A stretch of 64,000 nt of DNA from SBBG01 sp033717875 (GCA_033717875.1 JADDKJ010000001.1:1-64000); one strand, 5' to 3'. Counted from the first letter of the stretch, positions 52,862 through 61,899 are shown. The notes: a model not told the origin generated them from the sequence alone. Program-made: numbers and translations.

Positions 52862-53604
52862 AGAACGGGCAACAATGGATTTATGGCCTGCATGCCGTCC
52901 AGGCGGCGCTGGAACGCAACCCCGGCAGCATCACTGAAGTATGGATCGAAAAGGATCGCAAGGATGCGCGTGTGCAAGCCGTTCTCGATGCGGTGGCGTC
53001 GCACCGTGTCGAGGTGCGCAAGGTGTTACGCAAGGAACTCGATGCCCTCGCGCCCGACGCGCGGCATCAGGGCGTGGCCGCGCGCATGCAGGGCAAGGAG
53101 GCTGGATGCGAGGAGGATCTTGAACAACTGCTGGATGGCTTGACCGAACCGCCCTTCCTGTTGATCCTCGATGGCGTGCAAGACCCGCATAATCTCGGCG
53201 CCTGCCTGCGCAGCGCCGCCGCCGCTGGTGTTCAGGCCCTGATCGCTCCCCGCGATCGCGCCGTCGGCCTCACCCCCGTGGTGCGCAAGGTCGCCAGCGG
53301 CGCGGCCGAGATCGTTCCCTTTATTCAAGTTACCAATCTTGCTCGCACGTTGCGCATGCTCAAAGAGCGCGGTATCTGGCTGGTGGGCGCGGATGCCGAT
53401 GGCGACGGCGATCTCTTCAGCGTCGATCTACGTGGCCCCCTGGCGGTGGTGATGGGCGCGGAAGGCCAAGGTCTGCGCCGCCTCACCAAGGAACATTGCG
53501 ATACCCTGGCCCGCATTCCGATGACAGGGCGGGTGGAAAGCCTGAACGTCTCTGTCGCTACCGGGGTTTTTTTGTTCGAGGCGGTGCGGCAGCGGCGGAT
53601 TTAG
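52858..53604 (+). CDS. rlmB: 23S rRNA (guanosine-2'-O-)-methyltransferase
   Basis: SpoU/TrmH-family enzyme methylating G2251 of 23S rRNA. The 248-residue protein has YGLHAVQAALER, ILDGVQDPHNLGACLRSAAA (motif 1), VMGAEGQGLRRL (motif 2) and IPMTGRVESLNVSVATGV (motif 3, knot). GTG start overlapping the rnr stop as GTGA indicates translational coupling; rnr-rlmB is a conserved pair. Confidence 0.96.
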   Translation: MKNGQQWIYGLHAVQAALERNPGSITEVWIEKDRKDARVQAVLDAVASHRVEVRKVLRKELDALAPDARHQGVAARMQGKEAGCEEDLEQLLDGLTEPPFLLILDGVQDPHNLGACLRSAAAAGVQALIAPRDRAVGLTPVVRKVASGAAEIVPFIQVTNLARTLRMLKERGIWLVGADADGDGDLFSVDLRGPLAVVMGAEGQGLRRLTKEHCDTLARIPMTGRVESLNVSVATGVFLFEAVRQRRI

Positions 53605-53619
53605 CGAACGCTGTGGAAC

Positions 53620-53756
53620 GACTCCCCGCTTTTTCAAGGCGGGGTGGCGCGTTAGCGCCGGGGTGGTTGCGATTGAAGGCCGGGATACTTTCCACCACCC
53701 CGTCGCCTACGGCGACACCCTTCCTCGCATGAGGAGGGGAATAAGTTCCAAACAGA
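53620..53756. repeat. Family C hairpin cluster
   Basis: Contains CCCCGCtttttcaaGGCGGGG, CGCgttaGCGCC, GTCGCCtacGGCGAC and CCTCgcatGAGG hairpins, ending GAGGAGGGGAATAAGTTCCAAAC, which matches the end at 34065-34087. Lies between convergent rlmB and metAS. Confidence 0.75.
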
Positions 53757-53790
53757 AGGGCACCTGCACCAAGTTCCCCTCCGGCGGAGG

Positions 53791-54861
53791 CTATCCCTTC
53801 AGTCCCAACGGATCCTGCCAGTCCACGCCTTCCATGAACGGCAGGCGCCGGTCGTTGTTGGTGATTTGATAGACTTTTCCGATCCAGTTGTTGATCACCG
53901 CTTCGGCGGTGTCATGCCAAGTGTTGTCCAGGCTGGGAATGATGAGTGATTCAGGCAGGGTGGGGATGGCTTCGCCGCGCGCGCGGGCGGTGATGACCTG
54001 TATCTGGTGTTCTTCGAGGATGGCCTGGATGCGGCGGGTGAAGTAATTCTCCGGCAGCGGCGGATAGTCGTCGCGTTCGCCGCGCACATGGCGCATGACT
54101 TCGCGTTTGTATTCCTTGAGCAGGCTTACGGTGTCATATTCCGGGTGTCCCTGGAAAAAGACGATGCGGAAGAGGTCCTCGCTCACCGCCAGGTGTACGC
54201 CCGCGGTGTCGCTTTCAGCCAGCACATGCACGCCGGCGGTTTCGAATTGGGCGCGCGAGATGTCGTTGAAGCGCGAGTGGGGCACGTCGAAACGGGTATT
54301 GACGCCCAGCGTCAAGGGGTGATGCCGGTCCACCACGCGGTGCGAGTACACGCCCCAGCGCTTGAATCCCATGTGGCGCCGTTTCTGGCCGTAGCGGAAT
54401 TCCATCACCGCGTGGGTGGCGAGGCAGGAGCACAAGGTGGATGTGACGTTCGCATAGGCCCAATCGATCACCTCGATCAACGGTTGCCAGAAGGGCTCCA
54501 GCGCGAGATCGGGCTGGGTGACGTTGGCGCCGGTGATGATCAGCGCATCCAGCCCCTGGGCCTTGATGTCATCGAAGGTCTCGTAATAACGATCGACATG
54601 CACCCTGCCTTCCGGGCCGCGCGGCAGCTCGCGCAGGGTGAAGGGGTGCATGTAGAACTGAGCGATCTGGTTGGCCTCGCCGACCAGGCGGAAAAACTGG
54701 CGCTCCGTGGCTTCCAGGGCGGCATCAGGCATCATGTTGAGCAGGCCGATGTGCAGCTCGCGGATGTCCTGCGTGACGGCGGCATCGCGCGGCACGATGG
54801 TTTCGCCTTCTTCCTCCAGGCGTTGGAAGGCGGGCAGCTCGGAATTGGCGACCAAAGGCAC
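53791..54861 (-). CDS. metAS: Homoserine O-succinyltransferase
   Basis: Activates homoserine for methionine synthesis. The 356-residue HTS-family protein has the nucleophile Cys in STLCSCLATHAVMEF, catalytic His in IVFFQGHPEYD and Glu in the following region. LLNMMPDAALEATERQFFRL at the N-terminus is diagnostic. Succinyl rather than acetyl use is inferred from proteobacterial relatives. It precedes nothing else in the operon; the P-loop gene is 2 bases upstream. Confidence 0.92.
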   Translation of the reverse strand: MPLVANSELPAFQRLEEEGETIVPRDAAVTQDIRELHIGLLNMMPDAALEATERQFFRLVGEANQIAQFYMHPFTLRELPRGPEGRVHVDRYYETFDDIKAQGLDALIITGANVTQPDLALEPFWQPLIEVIDWAYANVTSTLCSCLATHAVMEFRYGQKRRHMGFKRWGVYSHRVVDRHHPLTLGVNTRFDVPHSRFNDISRAQFETAGVHVLAESDTAGVHLAVSEDLFRIVFFQGHPEYDTVSLLKEYKREVMRHVRGERDDYPPLPENYFTRRIQAILEEHQIQVITARARGEAIPTLPESLIIPSLDNTWHDTAEAVINNWIGKVYQITNNDRRLPFMEGVDWQDPLGLKG

Positions 54862-54863
54862 GG

Positions 54864-55718
54864 TTACGTCCTCTCAGGCTTGCGGGAGAGGAGGTTTTCC
54901 ACCAGATGTAGAAAATCGGCCTCGTCCTGCACCTGCCACAGTTCGTCGGTGGTGAGGGTGTGGCCGTAACGCGCGGCGATGGCTTCGTAGCGCGGTATGC
55001 GTGAGTAAAACAGGCGCGGGAACATCCAGCGCACGAAGTCGTCGGGGTCGATCATGGCCACATAGGGCAGGCCGCGGTCGCGCAGGTAGATCTCCAACTG
55101 TTCGTCGAGGAAGGCTTCGCGGTAATAGAGCGGTTTGGGCGCTTGTTCAGCGCGGCGGATGAGTTCCTGTTCGTCCTTTGTGGTGGCTTTGATGTACAGG
55201 ATCAGCGTGTGTTTGGCGAGGATTTGCAGCGTTTCCTCGTCATCCAGCTCGCACAGACTGCCGCCGGCGTCGTTGACGAAATGCTGGTAGCCGTAGATCT
55301 CCCGCGCCTTGCCGATGAACTCGGGCACATCGCGCATGGCGGCGATTTCCGCCGTGTGATGCAAGCTCTGGCGGCGTTTGAATTCCGCAAGCCCCAGCCC
55401 GCCCTTTTCCGGGTCTCCGAGTTTGCCGAGAAAACTGGAGACGGGTTTCAGGTTGTCCACGGTGATATTGTTGGCGATGTAAATGGAATCCGAGCGCAGC
55501 AGATCGCGCAGGAAGGGGATTTGCATCAGTTGCTGCTTGATGTTGTCGAGAATCGGTTCGTCCAGATAACGGGTGCCGATACGATAATCGCCGGAGTAGT
55601 GAAACCAGTTGTTCTGGCGCAACAGGGCGGCAAGCTGGGTCTTGCCCACCCCGGACATGCCCAGCAGGGTGATACGCTTGTTTTTCCAGGCTCGAAATTC
55701 GTCGGGTGTCAATTTCAC
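54864..55718 (-). CDS. P-loop NTPase of unknown role
   Basis: The 284-residue protein begins with KNKRITLLGMSGVGKTQLAA (Walker A GMSGVGKT, residues 20-27). The rest shows no kinase family I can name; it includes the segment DYRIGTRYLDEP and a helical C-terminal half. It is transcriptionally linked to metAS (2-base gap). An ATPase or nucleotide kinase-like role is likely. A link to methionine metabolism is only positional. Confidence 0.75.
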   Translation of the reverse strand: MKLTPDEFRAWKNKRITLLGMSGVGKTQLAALLRQNNWFHYSGDYRIGTRYLDEPILDNIKQQLMQIPFLRDLLRSDSIYIANNITVDNLKPVSSFLGKLGDPEKGGLGLAEFKRRQSLHHTAEIAAMRDVPEFIGKAREIYGYQHFVNDAGGSLCELDDEETLQILAKHTLILYIKATTKDEQELIRRAEQAPKPLYYREAFLDEQLEIYLRDRGLPYVAMIDPDDFVRWMFPRLFYSRIPRYEAIAARYGHTLTTDELWQVQDEADFLHLVENLLSRKPERT

Positions 55719-55723
55719 TTGAG

Positions 55724-55746
55724 GGGTTCCAACCGAGGTTTTCAGG
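55724..55746 (-). repeat. Family A tip sequence
   Basis: GGTTCCAACCGAGGTTTTCAGG matches the outer right arm of the 1374 element (GGTTCCAACTGAGG..TTTAGG); its complement-like tip also appears at 41909-41933. No full element is here. Confidence 0.55.
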
Positions 55747-55946
55747 GATGACGGCAGCGTAACGCGGAACGCCCTGCGTTACAAGGCGGAGGGGATTTTT
55801 TGTGCGTCTCTTGAGTCTAATCGAATGATGTGGCAGGATGCCCCTGAATCTCCGAGGGTCAGGGGTTCCGCGGCGCAGGGACGGCTTTTTGCATGAGGGC
55901 GCTTTTCAGAGCTTTCCTTTGGATTTCGGCTAGTGTGGTACTACCC

Positions 55947-57257
55947 ATGAGCGCTAACGACGCCTTGCGCAAGATTCCCGTGGTTGTTCAGTCTGCCGGC
56001 GCCGCCAGGGGCGGGGGACTGGAGTGGAAGCGCCGCGCGGTGCAGACGGCGGCGATCCTCCTCTTGATCCTGGTGCCGATCACCGGCGTATTCCGCATCG
56101 ATACCGGCGCCGGTTTTGTGGTGCTGGATCGCCAGATCTGGTTTTCCGACTTCTTTATCGTCTTTGGCGTATGGCTGGCGCTGGCCTGTCTGCTGGTGAT
56201 GTTTTATTCGACGCTGGGGACCTCCTTCTGCGGCTGGGTGTGCCCGCAAAACACCCTGTCCGCCTGGGCGAACCGGCAGACGGTCAAATACCTGGGCAAA
56301 CGCGCCACGATCGATTGGGAAGGGCGTGAGCAATCGAAGATCTCGTCCGGCAAGAACAAGCTCAGGAACTGGCTGATCCTGGGCGGCAAATTGCTGCTGG
56401 TTTCGCTGCTTATCGCGCTCATCCCGATGCTCTATTTCTATCCGGCGGATGCGGTATGGTCTTTCGTCACCTTGCGCGACGACCCGCGCATCACCGGTTC
56501 CTGGTACTGGATCTACAGCGTTTTCGTGCTGCTGGCGCTCGGCAATGTGGCGGTGATGCGCTATTACTTGTGCCGCTATACCTGCGTCTACCGGATCTGG
56601 CAGTTTCTGTTCAAAACCCGCCAGACCCTGCATATCACCTACGATCAATCGCGTTCCGAGGAATGCGCCAAGTGCAATTTCTGTGTCACCACCTGCCCGG
56701 TGGACATCGATCCGCGCAATACCCTGCTATATGACAGTTGCACCAACTGCGGCGAATGCATCACCGCGTGCGACTCGTTGCACAAGAAGGCTGATGTGGC
56801 GGGGCTGCTGCGTTTCGAGTTCGGCGAACGCAAGGTGGAAGGCGTGCGCCCGTCTTCCAATCTGACGTCGCTGGCGCAGCGGGCGGGCTGGGCGCTGCCG
56901 GTGTTTGTGCTGGCGCTGGGTATGATGGTCTGGGGGATGTGGCAGTATCAGTCCTATGATTTCTCGGTTTACCGCTCCGAGGCGTGGCAGGGGAACAAAA
57001 TCCAGGAATACCGCATCAGCATCGCGCACAAGATCTACGGGCGCGGCGCGGTGAACGTGCGGGTCGAAGGCTTGCCTAAAGAGATGTATACTCTTGCCTC
57101 GACCCAGGCGGCTTTCGACACCGCCGAGCGCAAGGACATCATTCTGCGCATCAGCGAGGCCTTGCCGCCAGGGGTGCACTCTTTCATGGTGCGCGCCCAA
57201 TCCGCCGAGGGTTGGCATGACAGTTTCCGTGTGCAGCATTTTGTCGGGAGGAATTGA
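55947..57257 (+). CDS. ccoG: Cytochrome c oxidase accessory protein CcoG/FixG
   Basis: CcoG is a membrane iron-sulfur protein that reduces copper for cbb3 oxidase assembly. The 436-residue protein has about five membrane segments, the FCGWVCPQNT motif, two 4Fe-4S motifs (CAKCNFCVTTCPVD and CTNCGECITACDSL) and a C-terminal FixG beta domain. ATG 55947 is preferred over 55893. A degenerate FNR-like TTGAGtctaATCGA is at 55811-55824. No ccoNOP genes are in the window. Confidence 0.94.
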   Translation: MSANDALRKIPVVVQSAGAARGGGLEWKRRAVQTAAILLLILVPITGVFRIDTGAGFVVLDRQIWFSDFFIVFGVWLALACLLVMFYSTLGTSFCGWVCPQNTLSAWANRQTVKYLGKRATIDWEGREQSKISSGKNKLRNWLILGGKLLLVSLLIALIPMLYFYPADAVWSFVTLRDDPRITGSWYWIYSVFVLLALGNVAVMRYYLCRYTCVYRIWQFLFKTRQTLHITYDQSRSEECAKCNFCVTTCPVDIDPRNTLLYDSCTNCGECITACDSLHKKADVAGLLRFEFGERKVEGVRPSSNLTSLAQRAGWALPVFVLALGMMVWGMWQYQSYDFSVYRSEAWQGNKIQEYRISIAHKIYGRGAVNVRVEGLPKEMYTLASTQAAFDTAERKDIILRISEALPPGVHSFMVRAQSAEGWHDSFRVQHFVGRN

Positions 57258-57260
57258 ACC

Positions 57261-57683
57261 ATGTTAAAGCCGAAGGCAGAAAAGCAGGCCCCGCCGCCAT
57301 CCCTTGAGAAGCCGGTGGAATGGGGAAAAACCGCCGATGACAATTTTGGCTATGCCGATGAAGCCGAGCGCCTGAAAAAGCGCGGTCTGGAGGATTGGGA
57401 GCTGGTGGAGAAAATTCCCGAATCCCAGCACAACATTCCTTACTGGTTCATCGCCATTTTCGTCGCCCTGCTGCTCATCGCCGTTGGCCTGAACTTCCCC
57501 TTCTGGGGCGATCGTCCCGGCTATGAGCGTGAATGGTTCAACTGGGGTTTGCCCTTGGGCGTGGTATACACCACCATCGCGGTGATCGTCATTTACTGGC
57601 TGGCGGACTACCGCCACATTCGCCGCGCCAAAAAGGATGCGCACCAAGAAAATAAAGCCAATTCGCAAAAACAGGATACCTAA
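57261..57683 (+). CDS. Two-TM membrane protein, respiratory context, unknown function
   Basis: The 140-residue protein has a charged N-terminal part, two membrane segments (PYWFIAIFVALLLIAVGLNF and LPLGVVYTTIAVIVIYWLAD) and a basic tail. The IPYWFI approach to the first helix recalls small oxidase subunits, but I do not recognise a family. It sits 3 bases after ccoG and directly abuts a cytochrome c gene. Confidence 0.72.
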   Translation: MLKPKAEKQAPPPSLEKPVEWGKTADDNFGYADEAERLKKRGLEDWELVEKIPESQHNIPYWFIAIFVALLLIAVGLNFPFWGDRPGYEREWFNWGLPLGVVYTTIAVIVIYWLADYRHIRRAKKDAHQENKANSQKQDT

Positions 57684-57998
57684 TTGAGAGCTTTGATAGT
57701 ATTGGCGATGGCCGGTATTCTGGCCATCATGGCCGGTTGTTCACACAAAACAGACAAGGCCGCCGCCATGGCGAGCGGTTATCCCGATCCTGAATCCGCC
57801 GGTGGGAGGCTCTTCAAGGCGCGCTGTTCCGAATGCCATGTGCCTCCCACGCCCTCCAGCCGCACTGCTGACAAATGGCCGTTGATCGTCGACCGGATGC
57901 AGCATAACCGCATCATGAACAATTTCCCGCCGCTCACCGATGAAGAACGCCGCGAGATCGTTGCCTATCTTCGGAAATATTCGGCGGGTGGTGCTTGA
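57684..57998 (+). CDS. Small c-type cytochrome lipoprotein
   Basis: The 104-residue protein uses a TTG start at 57684, the base after the preceding stop. It has a lipobox (AIMAGC), one haem site CSECH, and a distal Met in RIMNNFPPL. Class I monohaem cytochrome attached to the membrane on the periplasmic side. Fits electron delivery in the ccoG-linked cluster. Confidence 0.85.
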   Translation: MRALIVLAMAGILAIMAGCSHKTDKAAAMASGYPDPESAGGRLFKARCSECHVPPTPSSRTADKWPLIVDRMQHNRIMNNFPPLTDEERREIVAYLRKYSAGGA

Positions 57999-58378
57999 TG
58001 CGAGCCTTCGCCGTTGTATTGCTGGGGTTATTTCTGATGTCATGCGGCGTCGATAACCAGGCGCCTTCGATGCCTTCGCAAACCTGGAAGAAGATCGAGG
58101 TGAGCGTCGAAACCCGCGCGGGCCGTGCGCGCGGCATGAATGAATTTCTGGTGATTACCACCAGGAAACCGAAGAGGCCGGTGTTCGATCTCGTCGTGTC
58201 GATGCGCATGAGCGAGAGCGATCCATGGAAACAGGCGATCCAGGACGGCCACGTCGGGGTCTACCGCCGTTCGCTGATGGTCACCGATCCCGCCACGCAG
58301 ACGCTATTCGTGCATATCAAGCAAAAAGAGGAAGAGACGGTATTGCGGTTTCCGCTCAAGGGGCGGCCCTCACCCTGA
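57998..58378 (+). CDS. Predicted lipoprotein of unknown function
   Basis: The 126-residue protein has a lipobox (LFLMSCGV), no recognised domain and a beta-rich body (WKKIEVSVETRAGRARGMNEF). It overlaps the cytochrome stop (TGATG). The last codons (RPSP) run into a CCCTCACCCTGACC repeat, which provides the stop. Confidence 0.72.
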   Translation: MRAFAVVLLGLFLMSCGVDNQAPSMPSQTWKKIEVSVETRAGRARGMNEFLVITTRKPKRPVFDLVVSMRMSESDPWKQAIQDGHVGVYRRSLMVTDPATQTLFVHIKQKEEETVLRFPLKGRPSP

Positions 58379-58442
58379 CCCTCTCCCAAAGGGAGAGGGG
58401 GATTAAATCCAGAGTTTTTTCAGGCGGCTTCGATGGATTGAA

Positions 58443-58595
58443 TCACTGCTTGTTTTGATCGTTGTTGTTTTTCGGATTGAGGTCGGGGCGGTACATGTCT
58501 GTTTTGTAGATCTGATACGTCAGCAAGCCCATCAGCAAAACCGCAACTATCGCTACACCGCTGACCATGTAGGTCAAGATTTCAGGCATTGTCAT
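58443..58595 (-). CDS. 50-residue single-TM membrane protein
   Basis: From ATG 58595 with GGGAGAAC upstream: MTMPEILTYMVSGVAIVAVL then LMGLLTYQIYKTDMYRPDLN and a polar tail. One helix (residues about 9-28) followed by a short soluble tail, the size and shape of accessory oxidase subunits such as CcoQ. It follows the Cys-rich and CcoN-like genes on the same strand. Confidence 0.6.
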   Translation of the reverse strand: MTMPEILTYMVSGVAIVAVLLMGLLTYQIYKTDMYRPDLNPKNNNDQNKQ

Positions 58596-58736
58596 TTAGT
58601 TCTCCCAATAAACGCCGTGTTTGAAAGTATCGCTATCAACGGCGGCCCCCCTCATTCAAAGAGCACCGCAAAACGCTACTTATCTTGCAATAAATGTACT
58701 TGATCGGCAAGAGCCGCGGGTCACTTTTTAGCGAAA

Positions 58737-59255
58737 TCAGGCGCTGGCGGGTTTGATGCGCTTTTTCAATGTCGGGCTTTCGACGTAGCGGCGCAACAGC
58801 AGGGTTTTGTGTCCACCGCGTTTTTCGTAGCAGCGTGTGCAGGTCAGATAGCAGATATAAAGCTCTTTCGGCGCGCGTCCCTTGTCGAGTAGCTCGATCT
58901 GCATTTCGTGTACCGGCTGGCGGATGGTGCCGACATCGCCGGGGTGCAGCCGTCCGCGCAGCAGAAAAGGACCGGGCAGGTGTTCGACGCGGCGCGAGGG
59001 GGAGTCGCTGTTCTCCAGCAGCCGGATGAGTTTGCCTCTGAAGGCGCCGGTGGCCATCAGCACAAAGCCGGGCCAGCGTTCCTGCAATTCCAGTTGTTCG
59101 ACTTCCTGCTGTTGCTTGCGCAAATAGAGGTCGTACTGGAGCGGCATGTGCGCCAGCATCGGGATGGGCAGTACATGCGCGCAATGTCCGGTCAGGTCGA
59201 TGTCCTGATTGTGCCAGTCCGGATAGTGGTCCGGGCAGCCGCATTCCAGCATCAT
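58737..59255 (-). CDS. Cysteine- and histidine-rich protein of unknown function
   Basis: The 172-residue protein has no signal peptide. Two clusters could bind metal: ECGCPDHYPDWHNQDIDL with H and C residues near the N-terminus and CYLTCTRCYEKRGGH near residue 140. I do not recognise a family. The ATG at 59255 starts 26 bases after the CcoN-like stop and precedes the 50-residue gene, suggesting one operon. Confidence 0.68.
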   Translation of the reverse strand: MMLECGCPDHYPDWHNQDIDLTGHCAHVLPIPMLAHMPLQYDLYLRKQQQEVEQLELQERWPGFVLMATGAFRGKLIRLLENSDSPSRRVEHLPGPFLLRGRLHPGDVGTIRQPVHEMQIELLDKGRAPKELYICYLTCTRCYEKRGGHKTLLLRRYVESPTLKKRIKPASA

Positions 59256-59280
59256 GGGTTGAGCGTGCTTCTGTGGATGA

Positions 59281-59874
59281 TCACTTGCTTCGAGTGAACT
59301 CCGCTTCCTTACCATGCCCTCGCGCTTCGAGCGCGGTGACGGATACGCCCTTGTTTTTGAAGACCCGTCTTGCAGTAAGGAAAATATTGGCGAAGTAGAC
59401 CCAGAAACCGATGCCCATGACCGTGGCCGCTGTGCCGATGATCGGCTTGTAGTACTGGTGGACTTCCGGCAGTGCCTCCGGGTTGGTGAGCAGGATATTG
59501 CCTTCGATGATGCCGAAGGTCATCAGTGTCAGATAAAAGCTGGTCTGGCCGATGCACGTCCACCAGAAGGTGTGTTCCACCAGGCGGCGGGAATAGAGCG
59601 GTTGGCCGGAAATGGTGGGGAACAGGTAATAAGTGCCGGCCATGATGAACAGGATCACCCCGCCGACGATATTCATGTGCGCATGGGCCAGCGGGTCGAT
59701 CATGTGGCCGGGGCCGCTGTGCGGCGTGCCGACGGATTCCAGCCAGGCGCGAACCGGGGGCTGGACCTGAATGACGCCATGGACCGTTCCGATGAAAAGA
59801 AACACGGCGGACATGAGCAGAAATTTGAGCAGGTAGCGGTGCTCCGGCATACCGCCTGATGGATTGAGCGACAT
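59281..59874 (-). CDS. Short CcoN/NorB-like haem-copper oxidase subunit I homologue
   Basis: The 197-residue protein has about five membrane segments and aligns with only the C-terminal part of cbb3 subunit I. It keeps HAHMNIVGGVILFIMAGTYY, equivalent to the HxH that ligates the low- and high-spin haems in CcoN helix X, and LYSRRLVEHTFWWTCIG. The CuB histidines of the N-terminal half are absent. Not a frameshift: the start and end are clean. A haem-binding accessory role is inferred. Confidence 0.75.
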   Translation of the reverse strand: MSLNPSGGMPEHRYLLKFLLMSAVFLFIGTVHGVIQVQPPVRAWLESVGTPHSGPGHMIDPLAHAHMNIVGGVILFIMAGTYYLFPTISGQPLYSRRLVEHTFWWTCIGQTSFYLTLMTFGIIEGNILLTNPEALPEVHQYYKPIIGTAATVMGIGFWVYFANIFLTARRVFKNKGVSVTALEARGHGKEAEFTRSK

Positions 59875-59980
59875 TGTGAGCGGAACCCCCGTGTGTTAGT
59901 GCATGGTGTTTATATGATTCGCTAAAAGCCGCGATGGCCCGCTTCCTGCGATGTGTCGCCTACGTGGTTAATCGATGTAG

Positions 59981-60098
59981 GGCGGGTTAGGCGCTCTTTT
60001 CGCGCCGTAACCCGCCAGCGGTGCCGCCAGGCACTCACTTAAAAAACAGCTTGTGTGCTGTGCACGCCTGGCGGGTTACGCAAAAACGCTAACCCGCC
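59981..60098. repeat. Two Family E hairpins
   Basis: GGCGGGTTAGGCGC/GCGCCGTAACCCGCC at 59981-60016 and GGCGGGTTACG/CGCTAACCCGCC at 60070-60098. The gap 59875-60213 holds nothing else recognisable. Confidence 0.8.
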
Positions 60099-60213
60099 CT
60101 ACATTTATTGCTTAACCGAATGGCATTGGCCATACATTGGATGGCGCGTAACGGCGGAAGTTTAGCTAAAGACCGGGGTCGCCGCAAGGAAAAGGGGTAA
60201 ATACCTTATCTCT

Positions 60214-61899
60214 TCAGCGAACCTCCGCCTTGCCCTCGCCGCGCGGGTCGCTTGCCGCCAGCACTTTTCCGCTTTTACGATTCCATAGCACGGCCTGCAT
60301 GTTGCCGTAGGGGTCATTCACTTCCTTCAGCGTGTGTCCCAGTTTTGCCAGCGCTTCGGTTTGTGCGGAGTCGAATGTGCCGGGTTCGTGCTGCACCACG
60401 TCGGGCAGAAACTGATGATGGAAACGCTTCAGGCCGACCCAGGAGGCGGGTTCGTTGCCGTTGGCCGCGTCGAACGTGGCGAGCAGCACCATGGTGATGA
60501 TGCGGCTGCCGCCGGGGGTGCCGAGAATGGCGACGCCGTGATCGCTTTCCAGGAAGGTGGGCGTCATGCTCGACAGCGGCCGTTTGCCGGGCGCGATGGC
60601 GTTGGCTTGCCCGCCGACCAGGCCATAGACATTGGGCGCGCCGGGTTTGGCGGAAAAGTCGTCCATCTCGTCGTTGAGCAGCACGCCGGTGCCGGGGGCG
60701 ACGAAGCCCGAGCCGAACGGGAAATTGATGGACATCGTTGCCGCGACACGGTTGCCTTCGCGGTCGAGCACCGAGAAATGCGTGGTGTCGTCGCCGGTCT
60801 CCAGCGTCGCGGTGCCGGGCAGCAGTTTGCTGGGTGTGGCCTGGTCGGGGCGGATGGCGGCGCGCAGGCCGTCGGCATAGAGCGGATGGGTGAGTTTTTG
60901 TGCCGGTACGGCGACGTGATCGGGGTCGCCGAGATAGATCGCCCGGTCGCGGTAGGCGCGACGCATCGCTTCGATGATGAGGTGGTCGCGCGTTACCGCG
61001 TCGAGCTTTGCGAGGTCATAGCCCGCTAGGATGTTGAGCATGGTGATCAGCGCCACGCCGCCGGAGGAGGGCGGGCTGGCCGTGGTGATGCGCAGGTCAC
61101 GGTAGTTGCCACGAATCGGTTTGCGCTCGACGACGCGGTAACGGGCCAGATCCTCCTTGGTCCAGATTCCGCCCGCGGCGCGCACGCCGTCGATCAGTCT
61201 GGCGGCGATCGGCCCGTCATAGAAACCCGCCGCGCCGCGCCGTGCGATGGCCTCCAGTGTGGCGGCCAGTTCCGGTTGTTTGAGAATATGTCCGGCGGGA
61301 GGGACATCGTTTTCGTGCAGGAATAGCCGCGCTCCCTCCGGCGAGCCGCGCAGGGCGTCGCGGCGGAATTGCGCCATGCGGCGGTAGGATTCGCCGACGG
61401 CGTAACCTTCTCTGGCATAGCGTATCGCGGGGGCGAGTGTTTTGTGCAACGGCAGGCGGCCGTATTTCCTGGCAAGATGCGCCATGGCGGCGGGCGTGCC
61501 GGGGATCGCAGCGGCCAGGGGGCCGTCCACTGAGAGGCCGGGGATGACCTCGCCCTTGCCGTCCAGATACATATCGCGGTGCGCGGCCAGCGGCGCCCGT
61601 TCGCGGCCGTCGATCATCGCTTCATGGCGATCCCGGGCGCGGTGCAGAAGCCAGAAACCGCCGCCGCCGAGCCCCGACCCGGTGGGTTCGACGACCGCCA
61701 GGGCGGCGGTGATGGCGACAGCGGCATCGAAGGCATTGCCGCCCGCCGCAAGGATTTCGTGGCCGGCCTCGGTGGCGAAGGGATGGGCGGTGGCGATGGC
61801 GGCAGCGGGCGGGGTGGCGGCCTGAAGCGGCGGCAGCCAGACGATCAGCAGTAGCAGGATTGCGCAGCGTTTGATATGCGCGGCTACCAAAGGGGTCAT
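60214..61899 (-). CDS. ggt: Gamma-glutamyltranspeptidase
   Basis: Periplasmic enzyme cleaving gamma-glutamyl bonds of glutathione. The 561-residue precursor has a signal peptide (CAILLLLIVWLPPLQA), the large subunit with IDGRERAP, and the autoprocessing site before TTHFSVLDREGN (nucleophile Thr372), followed by GSGFVAPGTGVLLNDEMDDF and PLSSMTPT. ATG 61899 overlaps the fdx stop (ATGA). Fits glutathione recycling with gshA/gshB. Confidence 0.94.
   Translation of the reverse strand: MTPLVAAHIKRCAILLLLIVWLPPLQAATPPAAAIATAHPFATEAGHEILAAGGNAFDAAVAITAALAVVEPTGSGLGGGGFWLLHRARDRHEAMIDGRERAPLAAHRDMYLDGKGEVIPGLSVDGPLAAAIPGTPAAMAHLARKYGRLPLHKTLAPAIRYAREGYAVGESYRRMAQFRRDALRGSPEGARLFLHENDVPPAGHILKQPELAATLEAIARRGAAGFYDGPIAARLIDGVRAAGGIWTKEDLARYRVVERKPIRGNYRDLRITTASPPSSGGVALITMLNILAGYDLAKLDAVTRDHLIIEAMRRAYRDRAIYLGDPDHVAVPAQKLTHPLYADGLRAAIRPDQATPSKLLPGTATLETGDDTTHFSVLDREGNRVAATMSINFPFGSGFVAPGTGVLLNDEMDDFSAKPGAPNVYGLVGGQANAIAPGKRPLSSMTPTFLESDHGVAILGTPGGSRIITMVLLATFDAANGNEPASWVGLKRFHHQFLPDVVQHEPGTFDSAQTEALAKLGHTLKEVNDPYGNMQAVLWNRKSGKVLAASDPRGEGKAEVR

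Noticed and set aside
58626..58639. FNR-like box TTGATagcgATACT before the 50-residue gene
   Set aside because: Only 7 of 10 matches and too close to the start codon to act as a class II activator site.
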